In this document: piece by piece, positions 11,601-23,600 of the stretch
How the letters are laid out: each line of letters begins with the position of its first letter
Position numbering within the stretch: position 1 is the stretch's first letter
Source of the DNA: Prorocentrum cordatum
Taxonomy: Eukaryota; Sar; Dinophyceae; Prorocentrales; Prorocentraceae
Direction: 5' to 3'
DNA length: 35,000 bases
NCBI GenBank assembly: GCA_963575745.1
Contig: CAUYUJ010004002.1
Location: forward strand, 394,163 to 429,162
Translations under genes and position numbers: made by a program
The notes under the pieces: model-generated
Seen by the model: the letters and a program-made list of their open reading frames with translations, nothing else
What the model was told of the DNA's origin: nothing
Database searches by the model: none

Positions 11601-14600
11601 GACCTTTGCAGCCCAACGTTCGGATGCCTGGACAGCCCCCGCGTTCCCAGAACGGAGCCCGTGCGGTGCCCGGGATGGATGCCAGAATTGGGCGGCGGCG
11701 TACCCCAGAATGTGCCCCCCTTCAAAGACCATGTTGTGCCCAAGAAAAGAAGCTCGGTGCCCAAAGACGTGCCCCCCAAATGTAGACAGGCAAACGGCGC
11801 GGAAAGTCCTGGCATCCGAACCAATTTTGGGCACAACTCAACTCCGAAAACGGTTTTGGGCACTACTTTGGAAACTATTTTTGGGCACGGCGAAACAATT
11901 AGTGGGCACCGTGGAGCCCGCGTCTTTGGGCTCAGGACCTCCAGAGATGGACCGACGGCCGGCCACGCCGGGAAGGGCGCCCGTGAGCCCGACCAGGCAT
12001 GGGCACAGGGCCCCGAGCCCAACGACATGCATTCTCGAGCCCACGACGCAAGTCCCTCGGGCCAGCGCCGCAGGCACTCGGGAGCAGCATCGCGGGTCCC
12101 CAGGGTCGCGGCGGAGGCCCTGAAGGCAACGATACAGACTATCGTCGCTGCCCTCCGGTATCCCAGCTGCGCGTGGTGTCCGAGGCACGAGGGCGCGCGC
12201 CGGACGCCAAACAATCCCTCCGCGCACAGTCTTGGTGTGCGTCGTGACGAGAGGGATGTTGAGGCACTAACGATTTGGGGGGCACGCCCATTCGGGATCT
12301 TGGGCTCGACCTACTATACATCTGACTTCCCCCAGACTCGCCGCCAAACCTCGCCATCCTCCAATCACCGATCTCGATTGCACAAACTCCTTCTAGAAAT
12401 TGCGCGACTCCTGGAACATGATCGGTCAATGGCTGTGGGGCATCCCAGGCTGCTCACAATCACGCTGCGTTGTAGAACATGTTGATGCATATTTGCGTGG
12501 TGGCGCATGCCGCTGGAAAAAAAAATCAATATCAAACGGACACAAACGGCAGTTAATCCGCGCTCACGATGACTCGCTGCATCGCGAAAAACGCTGGATC
12601 CTTGGCCCCACGGTCACAGCGTCGCACACACAGGTAAAACGTGTGACAACGTAACGGCTGCTCGCTCCCAGGGCCGCGCTTCGTTGACACATGCGATGGG
12701 TCTTCACTCTGAGGGCCACGATCCTGCGAGACACCTACTGTTTCGGGCACAACGTGAAGCGCTGCTGCTTGAATTGTGTGTTGCTGTTGCTATTGCGTGC
12801 TGTCGTTTGTCGCTGCTTGCTGCCATTGGGTACTGCTTGCTGATGCTTGCGGCTGCGTGGCTACTGCGTCCTGCTGCTGGCCGCTGCCTTCTGCCGCTTG
12901 CTGCGGCTTCTTCATACGCCTACCTTCGCGCTGCCGGGGGGGCCTCTCGTGCGCTTGTTGCAATATCTTGGGATCTGTTGGGCAGAGCTGGGGCTTCCTG
13001 ATCCGCTCTGGGAGGCTCAAGGGCTACCTGGGGGCTCTCCGTGGGCCCTCTTGGGCCGTCTTCGAGACCTCTTGGGGGAATTTGGCCCGCGGAGACTCTC
13101 GTGGCGACCCAAGAAGCCTCGAAGAGGACCCAGTAAGGCCCAACAAGCAGTGCAACAGGTCCCTACAAGCGCAGACCAACCTCAAAGAGAAGCCAGCAGA
13201 GGCGCCACGAGACGCCCAACCCGACAGGACCAACCAACGAGGTTAGACCCTTTGGCATATTGGTTCTTGTCGGTCCAACATGACTCCAAGTCGTCGTCAG
13301 ACCGCTCGAAGTCAGCGACAGAACAGCCCAAGAACAACCAAACATGGCCAAAAAAGACCCTAATAAGCGCACGAGACAATCCAATAACACCTCCGAAAAG
13401 GGTCCAATACGCAAAGAGAGCCCCATGACGGCCCAGAACGGCACAATGACGGCCCAAGAGAGCCACCGAAGGGTCACAAACACCCCCCAAGGGGGCTCAA
13501 GAGGGTCCAAGGGCATTGGGCCGTCTTGGACGCCTCTTACACTACCAAAGCGCGAAAACCGAACTGCCGTTCGCAGCTGCTTGCTGCTTTGTGTTTGCTG
13601 TGTCCGAAACTCTCCTCTATCGCGTAGTTTGTCGCAACGCCATGTGGCATTACACTCTTACTGCTTACGTCACCCATCTGACCTCTCCGGTCACATGCCG
13701 TCCATACTCCCTAGTATGATAGCGCATGCGGCATGCTAACCATCAACAAATTCTACCTTACACGTTCTGTATACTCACCACAATTGGCATTGGGTACCCC
13801 CTGAAGGCGAGGTTTTGACACAAACACGACGAGCACAACGGATATGATCCGTTATCACCGTGTTGTAGGCTTGCGTACCTCCAGGTCCGGTCATGACCAC
13901 CCGCTCACAAGCAGAATGCCCACATACACACTGGTTTATCACAAGGTGGTCGGGACCAGCTCAAGACACTAGCATGTCCTATTCTGCATGTCGCGTTTCT
14001 TGACTCGTCCCAACGAATCGTGAGACGTATTGAATATAATCTGCTAGAATCTCAAGCCATTCCCAGCATGTCAAGTCACCCTCTGGCAAGCTCCACGCCA
14101 AAAATATGTTGGACCTTTGAGGCTCCTCTGATGCTCCCTGAGCATGTTCTCGCCAGAGGCGGACAAAAATGCGAAGACTGTAAGGCAGGTCTCGTGTGTG
14201 TGGGGGGGGGGCACAGAGTTGCCTCTCATAGTCGAAGAATGTCTGACTCACCCAGCCACAACTATTTTGACTCTGCCGTCCCTGCGACAACCGCGAGAAA
14301 CAAAACATGACAGCAACAGCGATACGGCCGGCACAAAGTGCACAGTACCGACGCTACCTTTCTCGCAGGAGCTGCCACGCAGGAAAGCAAATGGGCAGGA
14401 TCAGTGTAAGAGTATAACCGAGCGCGGGCGATAATCATCCCCGGGGATATTAAAATTCGGAGCTCTGGCAGGGATACAAAAAAGAATTTCCCGGGGAAGG
14501 TAAGTTATGATGATGATGACGATGACGATGATGATGATGATGATGATGATGATGGTGATCTTGGGCGCTCGGCACAAGGCTGACTCGAGAGATCTCGACG

Positions 14601-17600
14601 TTCGCAACTTGGGCAAATTGAACTGGTGAGAATCCCACAGCCCTGTCACACGCTCGTGATTGCGGACTCTGGTGTGGTGAGACCACCATGGCCATGCTCA
14701 GCGTTTTTGATGCTGTTGCTAGTCAACATGAGATGATAGCAACTTCGATTCGCAACTTCCCCCGCGGATGAGAAAGTTCGGAATCCGCGCCTATCTCCAC
14801 AATTACTTCCTGTTGGACGGGGATAAAAAAATAGAGGGGGTGAAAGGGGCGGGTACTTTAGTATTGCCTGTGCTCGGTTAATTGGCACCCTCTGACCTTT
14901 TGCCATGTCGCCCACACGGCCCCCCATCGTTCCTCCCTTCCTTGGGGGTGCAACAATGCACAGATAGGAAAAGGACGCGAATCGGAATGTTTCGTTATTC
15001 TGGCAATCAGTCCCCAAATCCCTGCGAAATCGGTTCCTGGCCATCTCACGGATTCACCCTGGCCGGGTGTTCATCCCAGTTTTGTTTTCGGTCCCCAAAC
15101 GCCGAAAACGACGAAGAGCCCCCGACCCTTAGCTATAGTTGCATGCATCGCCGCGTCTGTGGCCTGCCCAGGTGTGCACGGCATTGATCAGTCAATCGGG
15201 GGACCTCATGTAACTAAGTTTACCTGCACCGATGCTGGCCTTGTTGATCCTGGGCCCGGCCAGGATCGGTAAAGCGGATAGTTGACGGGCTCCGGTGTTG
15301 TCACGCCGCCCAAGTTTGGCGGCGCTCATAAGGGGGTGGCGCGAGGGGGTGGCCTTGTAAGAAGGCGGGGGAAACTTTCTAGAAGGCAGGGATCTTATCA
15401 GAAGCCGTCTTGGCTCTTAAAAAACCTTCTGAGAAGCCCCAGGGTCCTTCCGAGAAGGTCCCAACCTTCAGACGCCCCCGTTTTCTCGCACCACCACCTT
15501 GTTGCGCCCCGCCAGCACATGGTCCCGCCCACCTCCCTATTCCCCAAGGTCCATTTCGTTCCGATCGCTCCGATACGATACCGACTCTGACCAGCCCAAT
15601 CCGGCTCGATTCCAAGATTCCGACGATCCGATGGCTCGATGCTTGCATTGCGCTGTTGCGCTTCCTGGCGAAGCCGATCCGACTCAAGTTCGACTCCGAG
15701 CCGAAGCAACCCGATCCGATGCACTTTCCGATGCGACCCGATATGCCGACCCGATTTTGGCGGATCCTGGACAACGGCACTTGTCTTTTTTCTGGGTGGG
15801 GGCCTCGCCGTCACGGCTGGACGAAACTCGATACACTCTTCGAGCCGGTCCGCCTTACCGATCCGATGATTCACAATTTCTGGGATTCGTCAACCTTTGG
15901 GAAAAAGCCTAAGCTGAAAAAAGCCGAAACATTAGGGATACAAAGGGTCTTCTCAGCAGATGTATCGCACTAGGCCGCCCAAATTGATTGCCCCATCATA
16001 CGACGGGGGCCTGAATGGGATACGTCTTCATTGTGCTACTCGGGTTATGGCTTCATTTTCATTTTTGATGAGAAGAGGAGGAGGACAAGGAAGTGGAGGA
16101 AGAGGAGGAAAATGAGGATGAAGGGGAGGCGGAGGAGGGGAAGGAGGAAAGGAGGAGGAGGACGCGCGCCGACTCGCGCAGAGCCGATTGGACCCCACTC
16201 TAGGAGACGCAGGGTGCCTCCTGTCACACCCACCGGCGGACAGGAGGCTCGGCTCTGAGCATGGCGGCTGCGGCCACGGCCGCGGCCCGCTCAGAGCTCG
16301 CAATCGTGCGCGACGGTCAACGCCATTTCGCACGGGCACTCAGCGGCACCTCCGTTGCTCGCCGTCCAAACATTTCTGGTATCCGGTGCCACCGTCGAGC
16401 ACGTCATTGATGGTGTCGACCTCATCCCTCTCGCCAGTGAGAGCCCCACGAAGAGCAGCACATCGAAGAAGAAAAACCACACTTCGGGTAACGCTGGTCA
16501 ATCGCGAGCTTGATGGCCCCGTTTTGCGACGAGAGCGCATTCGGGCCCTGAGCTTGGCCAGGGCAAAGTGCCCTTGCAGATCGAGATCGGCCCGATCGTC
16601 ACAGGAGCATGGCCCAATTCACGAAAATGGAGAATCGCCCCTGGGACGCTGGGCTTGGACTCGGCGAACTCCTCCTTCTGCGACGCATTGACCGGCGCGA
16701 GCTCAAGGCGCGCATGGAAGAAATATTCGGCCGCCCTGCTCTTGAACTTCTCCATGGTCCGAAGGCTTCTGGCACCACGACCAACCAGATGTTACCTTGT
16801 AGCGAAGTTGTTGCCGCTTGGCAAGGGCCATAAGAGCACGTGACCATGCTGCCCGTGCTGCACCCCGCTGCTTCGCGCCCAAGCCCAAGATCCCTTTCCT
16901 CAGCGCCCGATGCCACGAGACCTCTGCGGCATTCGCTTCGGGGGCATGGTCCAGTAGTCGGCTGCGTTGCCAGTGCCTTAGACCCTCGATAGTCAAAGCC
17001 TTCGCTTCTCTGGGAGGTGACGTGGGCATCCAGGTCACCATGCCCTCGCGCGCGCGGAGTTGCTCGGGGCTAACCATCTCCCAGTCGACCCTGGCCAACG
17101 TCAAAATCATGGCTTCCAACGGTCCGGCACGAAAGGCCGAGCCCGGATTTCTTGCCAGCCTCTCACGAGCACCGTGCCAAACATGCCAGAGGGGTGCATC
17201 GGCAAGCCGACCGCGCCACTGCCGGGGCGCGCACCTGAAAACCTACACGGCCGTCGCGTCGCGCATCGGGCCTTTGAGCTCCTGCTTCTGCGTCAAAAGA
17301 TAAACAATGAGTGGGCGACCTTTTTGGGGGGCAACCAACTGCCGCGCCCGCCGCGCCGCGCAACTTGGCCACGTCGAATCGGAGACCCCCGACACCGGAC
17401 CACCATGGCGGGCCAGCGCACGCACTCCAGCGCGCCACAAAAACGCAGGCTTCGCCCCGATGCACGCCGCAACCTCAAGCTCAGACGAGCGCTCTGCGAC
17501 GCCAGCCCGTCTCATCTTCTCGATGATGCGACGTGCCCGACTGCCCGGAGGTTCGCGACCGAGATCCCTGGCACGCTGTTCGGCCTCCATCCGCAGCTCG

Positions 17601-20600
17601 CGAAAACACTTTTACAGAGCGCGCTGGACTTCCCCTGAAATCGCCACGCAACGAACTTCATGGCTTGCACGAACAAGCCCAGGTCCTCCGTGCGCTTGCA
17701 TACAGAAGCCGTCGCAGCCCACAGCTCGCCGGCTTTTCCGACGCCCCCCCCCCCCCGAACCATTGCGCGGGCGCGTCGTCCAGCAGCACGCGTGGCGCAG
17801 TGCATCTGCCTATCCTCTTGATATACTGCGAACTCCGCCAGAGCAAGACCCCCAGACGCGTCGCGGCGCGGCTGCAACCTGCCTGGATGCCCTGGAAGAC
17901 CGAGACAATGCTGGAGTAACTAGCACACGCTCGAATGCGCCCCGGCTGCGAGTACTGCATGAGCAAACACCATGCCCATCGCAATGGAGACCCTGCCGCC
18001 CTTGCATGGCCATGGGCACCGCGACGGCGTGCTCGTCCATCGCCGTAGCCAACTCGGCCGAGATGTTCAGCTCGAGCGCGCTCCGACGACGATCTGCCTT
18101 CGTCGCAGTCCCAAAATATGCTGTCCAGATGCTCCCCCCCCCCCCCCCACACCCCCAAGCGACTGACGCCCCTCCATGGGCGCGCCCCCACCATCGCGAC
18201 ATAGCATGTAGCAGAGCGAACAGGCGGCGCCCTCCATCAGGCTGGCTGAGCCTCACCATCTCCGAAGTCAAGCGGTTGGATGGCCATGGGCCAAGCTCTT
18301 CGAATGCGTTGAAAGCCGTCACCTCGAACGCGGAGACCACAATCGGTGACCTCTGAGACTCATGGCGGTGGGCGCGGAAAGGACCCAAGCCCGTCTTCTC
18401 GGTGAACTTGCCTGCTGCCCTCCAGGGGTCATCAGCCGATAGGGGTGGCAGAGCCTCCCGCGCATGAAAGTTGCGGGGCTTGGGCGCCAACCCTCCGCCA
18501 TGCTCGCGTCATGCGTGCGCCCATCCAGCTTTGAAGGCATGCGCCCAATCTCTCGTGGGGATGGGGGCCGCGTCAGCAAGCTCCTGCAACTCAGTGACCT
18601 TGGAATGCCTGAAGGAAGCGCTGGCAACGCCGCTGAGTGCGCGCTGCAGCCACTGCTTCCAACTTTACCGACTCCGCCATTGTAACCGATGGTCCCGTGC
18701 ACGCGCTTGCTCTAAAACCTTGTTCCACCTGTCGCCGAAGCCCGGGGTGGCCAACGTCCTGCAGCCGCGCTCCAGAACTGCCCCGCGCCCCTGAGAACAG
18801 ATGCTGCCACGTGGCGTGGGCCTTCCCCATCGCGCGCGCCGGGCTGGCGAGCTCCACCGAGCGGCGGCCTTCCTTTTTGATGTCAAACTTGCCTCTATTT
18901 CCAATGCCAATATATATATATATATGAGGAGAGAGAGAGAGGGGGATAGAGAGAGAGAGAGACAGAGAGAGAGAGATGTGTGTGTATACATACACACATT
19001 CATACATACATATATAGAAAGACCCCGCGTCGACCGCGGGCGCCATCCATCGAGCGAGCGCGCGCGCCTCGCTCGTGCCAGGTCAGCTTCAGCACGTTGA
19101 CCAGCATGGGGATCGAACTTCGGGAGTTGAAGTCTCTGGCGCACCATCTTGGGTTAGGTGTTGGACGCGATGCAATCGCGCGCCTGCGCCCCGACACTGT
19201 CGTGAACGCCCCGCGCCTGCACTGTCGGCGCACTGATCACGATGCCCCACATTTCGGCCAGCCCTTTCACGGCGTTACCCTGGCGCGTGGCCCCTCCCAA
19301 CGCCCCCCGACCTTGGAGGGGCCCCGGGCAGCCTGGCCCGGCCCTGGCATGCGAGCGCCGTCGTTCCACAAGCTCATTGCCCCACTGCGTCGCCGCTGAG
19401 CCGTTGACCTCAGGGGGCACTGGCAGATGAAAATAAGTAGTGGCTCGGGGCCCCATCGACGCCGCGCCCGCGCAGTCCGCCATGCCCAGAAAAAAGTGGG
19501 CAATGGCCCTGCCTGGGATCGCCAACAAACAAATCGGGCTCGACGGCGGCGCGGCCGCTCCTTCTCTTCTCTCGTCATGTTGAACTCGCCCATCGCAGCC
19601 CGCCGCGCCCCGCACTGCTCGGCCTCGAACGCGCGCTGGGCAACCTCGCGCAGCGCGATCATGACATCGGCTGACAACTGTTCCGAATGACCCAAGTAAA
19701 AAAGGCGCAGAGAGAGATCGACCAGGCGCGCCCCACTAGACGCGCGCTGCCAAGGCGCGGCCAGGCTCGACAATGTACTCACCCATATTCGGCCTCAGGA
19801 TCTCCGCGTGGATGGGAGTCAGCGCCGCCGCCCCGCCTTGTGATCCCTCGCCCTGCCGCGGCGCGGCCGGGGCCCAGGCCTCGTGCCGACCCGCTCTCGC
19901 CCCCTGTCTCTGGACCGTCGAAGTCCGCGACCCGGCGCGCGATGCCCCCGGGCGCCCATGACCGCGGAGCCGCAATCCGCCAGACGCACGTGCAAAACAG
20001 CAACCCCCGCGAAGTTCAGCGCCATGGCATATTCTTCATATCGAAGAAAACCCTCTCACGCCCGCGCACGCGTAGCGCCGCGGCGCAACTGCGCCGCGGG
20101 GGAAGCAGCGGCGCCATTGGACCCCTCGCGACGCTCACGAGCGGCCACCGCGTCCACGTCCGCACGCCAGCGCCTGGTAAACTCTCGCAGCTCGCCATCG
20201 TCTTCAAGAACAGCAGTAGCTGCACACACAAACGACCGTTAAGCTTCAAAGTAGGCCCGCGACTTACGCGGGTCGAACATCTGCATGGAGGATTCGCCGG
20301 GCCGTCCTCTGCGTCGGCAGCTTCGCGACCATCTGGATTCCCAGCAGCGGCCTTTGCCGCTGCTTCGGCCGCTGCCGCCGCGCGCTCAGTCTTCTTCTGC
20401 TCGCGACCCCCCGCCGCGCTGCCCACCTCTCCCAGAACGCGACAAGCCCGCGCAGCAGATCTTCCAAGGCTTCCACCGCGAGCTCGCTGCCCTCAACGAG
20501 GCTGTCCACGGCGAGCTCAGCGCGATCTCCATAGCCGGGGGCAGGAAGCCGAAGAGCACCGTCCACGAACCGCGCAGGCTGCTGTTCAAGATCCAGCAGC

Positions 20601-23600
20601 TCTTTGAGCTTTCTCCACGCACTGGTCGCGGGCCCGCTCGGCCTTTCCCTCCAGCTCGACGATCGCATTGCGGAAGTTGGTCTCGGACTGTTGGAGCCGC
20701 AGCTGCGCATTCTGGGCCGCCTTAATATTCTGCTCCACTCTTGCGACCTGTGCCTGCAACAGCTTCTGTTCAATGTCCTTACCTTTTTTCCGCGCATCCC
20801 TCTCTGCGATCGCCTCCTCGCGCCTGATCATGATGGGGTCGCCGCCCAGCCCGTAGGTCGAGTCGATGAGCTTCGCGGGCGGCATGATATCCGCCGCAGG
20901 GCTCGATCGGGCATATCCTCCTACAGGCGGACTTGGGGAAACACATCAGAAGCAATCGAAACATGCCCAAACACTATCAACAAATAATAGAAAAAATCGT
21001 CCCTAGCCGATTGTTTGACTATTCTCAGACTTTCATCCTGTAAAGAGAAAAGCCCGACTTAACCTCCAGGTTTTTTCCGTCGCCTGCGCCTGGAGCCTTT
21101 GACTTAATATCCATAGCGCCTCGCTCTGAATTGTTCCGCAGCCCGTGCAACTTCGCGTCGGATTTCGTGAGCTGTTTTTGAAGCGTTTCCAGCTGATTCT
21201 GCAAGTCCGTCCACTACTTGGCCCACGGAGCAGAGCGCGAAGTAACGCTCGGCGAAGTCGGCGAAGTAGCCGAACTGGGAGGACCTCTGTCGGCACTCCC
21301 CTGGTATGCCCAGCACTTGAACCAGCTCTCCCGACGCGCGTGGTTCTTGAGCTCGTTGCCTGACCACTTGTTCACGCACCAGTTACAGCGCCATTATCTG
21401 GCGCCCCCTGCCCGCCCCTTCGGCAACATCTCACGAAGTGCCGCGCACGCCGATCGAACGTCGCAACCCACGGAGGGCCACAAACACAAAACAACGTGTG
21501 AATGAGCTCGGGCCTTGCGCGCGCCCGAAACTGATTGAAAACGTGCCGAGGACTAGCGGCACCTTCTTCTGCCTGGAGGCTGAGCAGCCCCCCCAGGAAG
21601 ACATCTGGACCCAAAGTGGTCGCGGACAGGACGAGGAGGAAATGGAGGAGGAGGAAGGCAAAGGCCTTGGTGAACAGGTCATCCTGGAGGGCCTGCAGAA
21701 TGGGCAGGCCGCCGCTGGCATAGTGCGCGAAGGCCCGCACGGCGACGGGCGAGCACTCTTGCACGCGCTCTGAACAGTGCGGGGAGGCACTCAGGGCCAT
21801 ATCTGTCCTGAGACTTCAGAATGTCATAAGGAGCTAGCAGTATGCCATGCACTAGGAAGACGAATAACAATTGTTAACTGGTGGGGTGTGCCCTAAAAAT
21901 GCAAAACATATGTTCATGCCAAACCCATGCACTATAATATGGGGGCTGATGGGCAGCGCACAGAGGAGCGTACTCAGAGCAGCAGGACAATGGAGATTGT
22001 GATCACCACCATCACCGAATAAAGCCTTGCAACCAAAACGACAGGACAGGGCTCCTTGACGGAACCATCTTATAATGGGCCATACGTTACAGACAGGAGG
22101 AGGAAGAGGAGGAGAAAGAGGAACAAAAGAAGGAGGAGGAGAAAAACAGGTCCCACCCCCAGCGTTCCGGCACCGGCCCCCGAGGCGGGGAGCGAGGCCG
22201 AGCGAGCGCACGGAACGCTCACCCCAGCACGCCCGCGCTCGGGTCGCCGCCGCGGCGACGCCGCGCGAGCCCAGCTGCCGCGCAACTCGGGCCCGCCTTG
22301 TTCAGACACAGCATGATGAAATACAGTCGGGCCCAGGCCAGAATAACACACTTCAAGAACATGAAACCCTCCGTCGGCCAAAACAAACAGAACATCCAAC
22401 GGTACCCTCCCCTGGATGCACAACATGATCCAACAAACCCCGACCCGACCTCGACCTGATCAGTCGGCCCAATTGTGTCAACACACCGTCAATCCTATAG
22501 AAAGGAGGAGTTGGGAAGGGCAAAAAGATGAAGGCACTATGGATACCAGTGCGGGTTGTCGGACCCCGACGGGAATTCCCGTTCGAGCGGGGACCCCCAT
22601 CCGACAACACACACCCGTAGCCCCCAACGGGATTCAACCCTGAGAACTCGATGGGTCGCATAGGTATGGGTGCTAGCTGTCAGCTTGTGACCCAAAAAAC
22701 TGCATAAACATAAACCTTTCCAGGTTTGGCGGCTTTCTTGGATCCACTCTTGGTCCCTCCCCTGGCGCGCGGAGTCCGCCAGGGAGCCCGCCGCAGATCC
22801 AAGAAAACCGCGGGGAGCTTCGGAAGCGTATGGTGATGCTTCGTGCGTTCTTCGATTGCGTTGGATCGAGTCTGGAGCGTGAGAAAAAAAGGGCTACGCT
22901 TTTCGTCCCCAAAGGGCTCTTCGGGACAAATCGCGGATACGGTACAGCATGGAACGAGCATCATCGACGATGGGGCCAGAGGCGGTGCGGAGCGGGGTCA
23001 TGGAGCAGTGGAGCAATGCCGAAGAGACGCAACCGAGTCGTGAACGCCCGACGACGGGAGACAAGGCCGCGTGCACGAGCACGCACACGATGTCCAGAAA
23101 CGCCGCCGCGCCCGCACGCGTGCAGACCACGAGGCACGGCGCGCGCTCGACACATGTAGGGAAGGGAACTCTATGCACCGACGCCTTTGTCTGGCCTCAC
23201 ACTGAATCTCGCACAAGGAAGCGGATCCTGGTGTATACGGGATCCGGGTGTAACATTCTTCGTTGCTCCCCCAGGAGAAAGGAGGAACAAGTGTACACCA
23301 CACCAAACCGGGGTCGTCCCCGAGCCTCAAGAAGTCCTGGGATCGAAAAAGCCGCCCGCTACTGGTAATGTATATGCTCCACGTTCCGAACATGTGCTGC
23401 CACACGCAAAGCAGCCAACACGGAGCGGAGCGGGTTGGGGGGGGGGCACATCGAGGAACACAAAATGCAATACACAGAAACTTTTGGAGTTCTGTGCGGA
23501 TTTCTTGGATCGGCGCTGGGGCCCTCTCCTAGCGGCGCTTCCGGCACCGCCCTGTGGCGCGCTTTTCGCGCCAGGGACGGGGGCCCAGCGCCGATCTCAG

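Larger units (their letters stand above)
16260..21420 (-). mobile_element. Decayed LINE (non-LTR retrotransposon) of the type common in dinoflagellates
   Basis: Read on the minus strand from 21420 to 16260, protein fragments appear in LINE order, broken by stops and frameshifts: a zinc-finger-like segment, a coiled coil, an apurinic/exonuclease-type endonuclease, a reverse transcriptase, and a C-terminal region of the LINE type. About 5 kb is the expected length of a single-ORF element. Both ends are approximate: no target duplication, 5' boundary or poly-A tail was identified. A microsatellite (18909-19018) interrupts it. The element lies in intron 3 in the same orientation as the helicase gene. 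Identification rests on recognition of motifs and their order, not on alignment. Confidence 0.8.
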
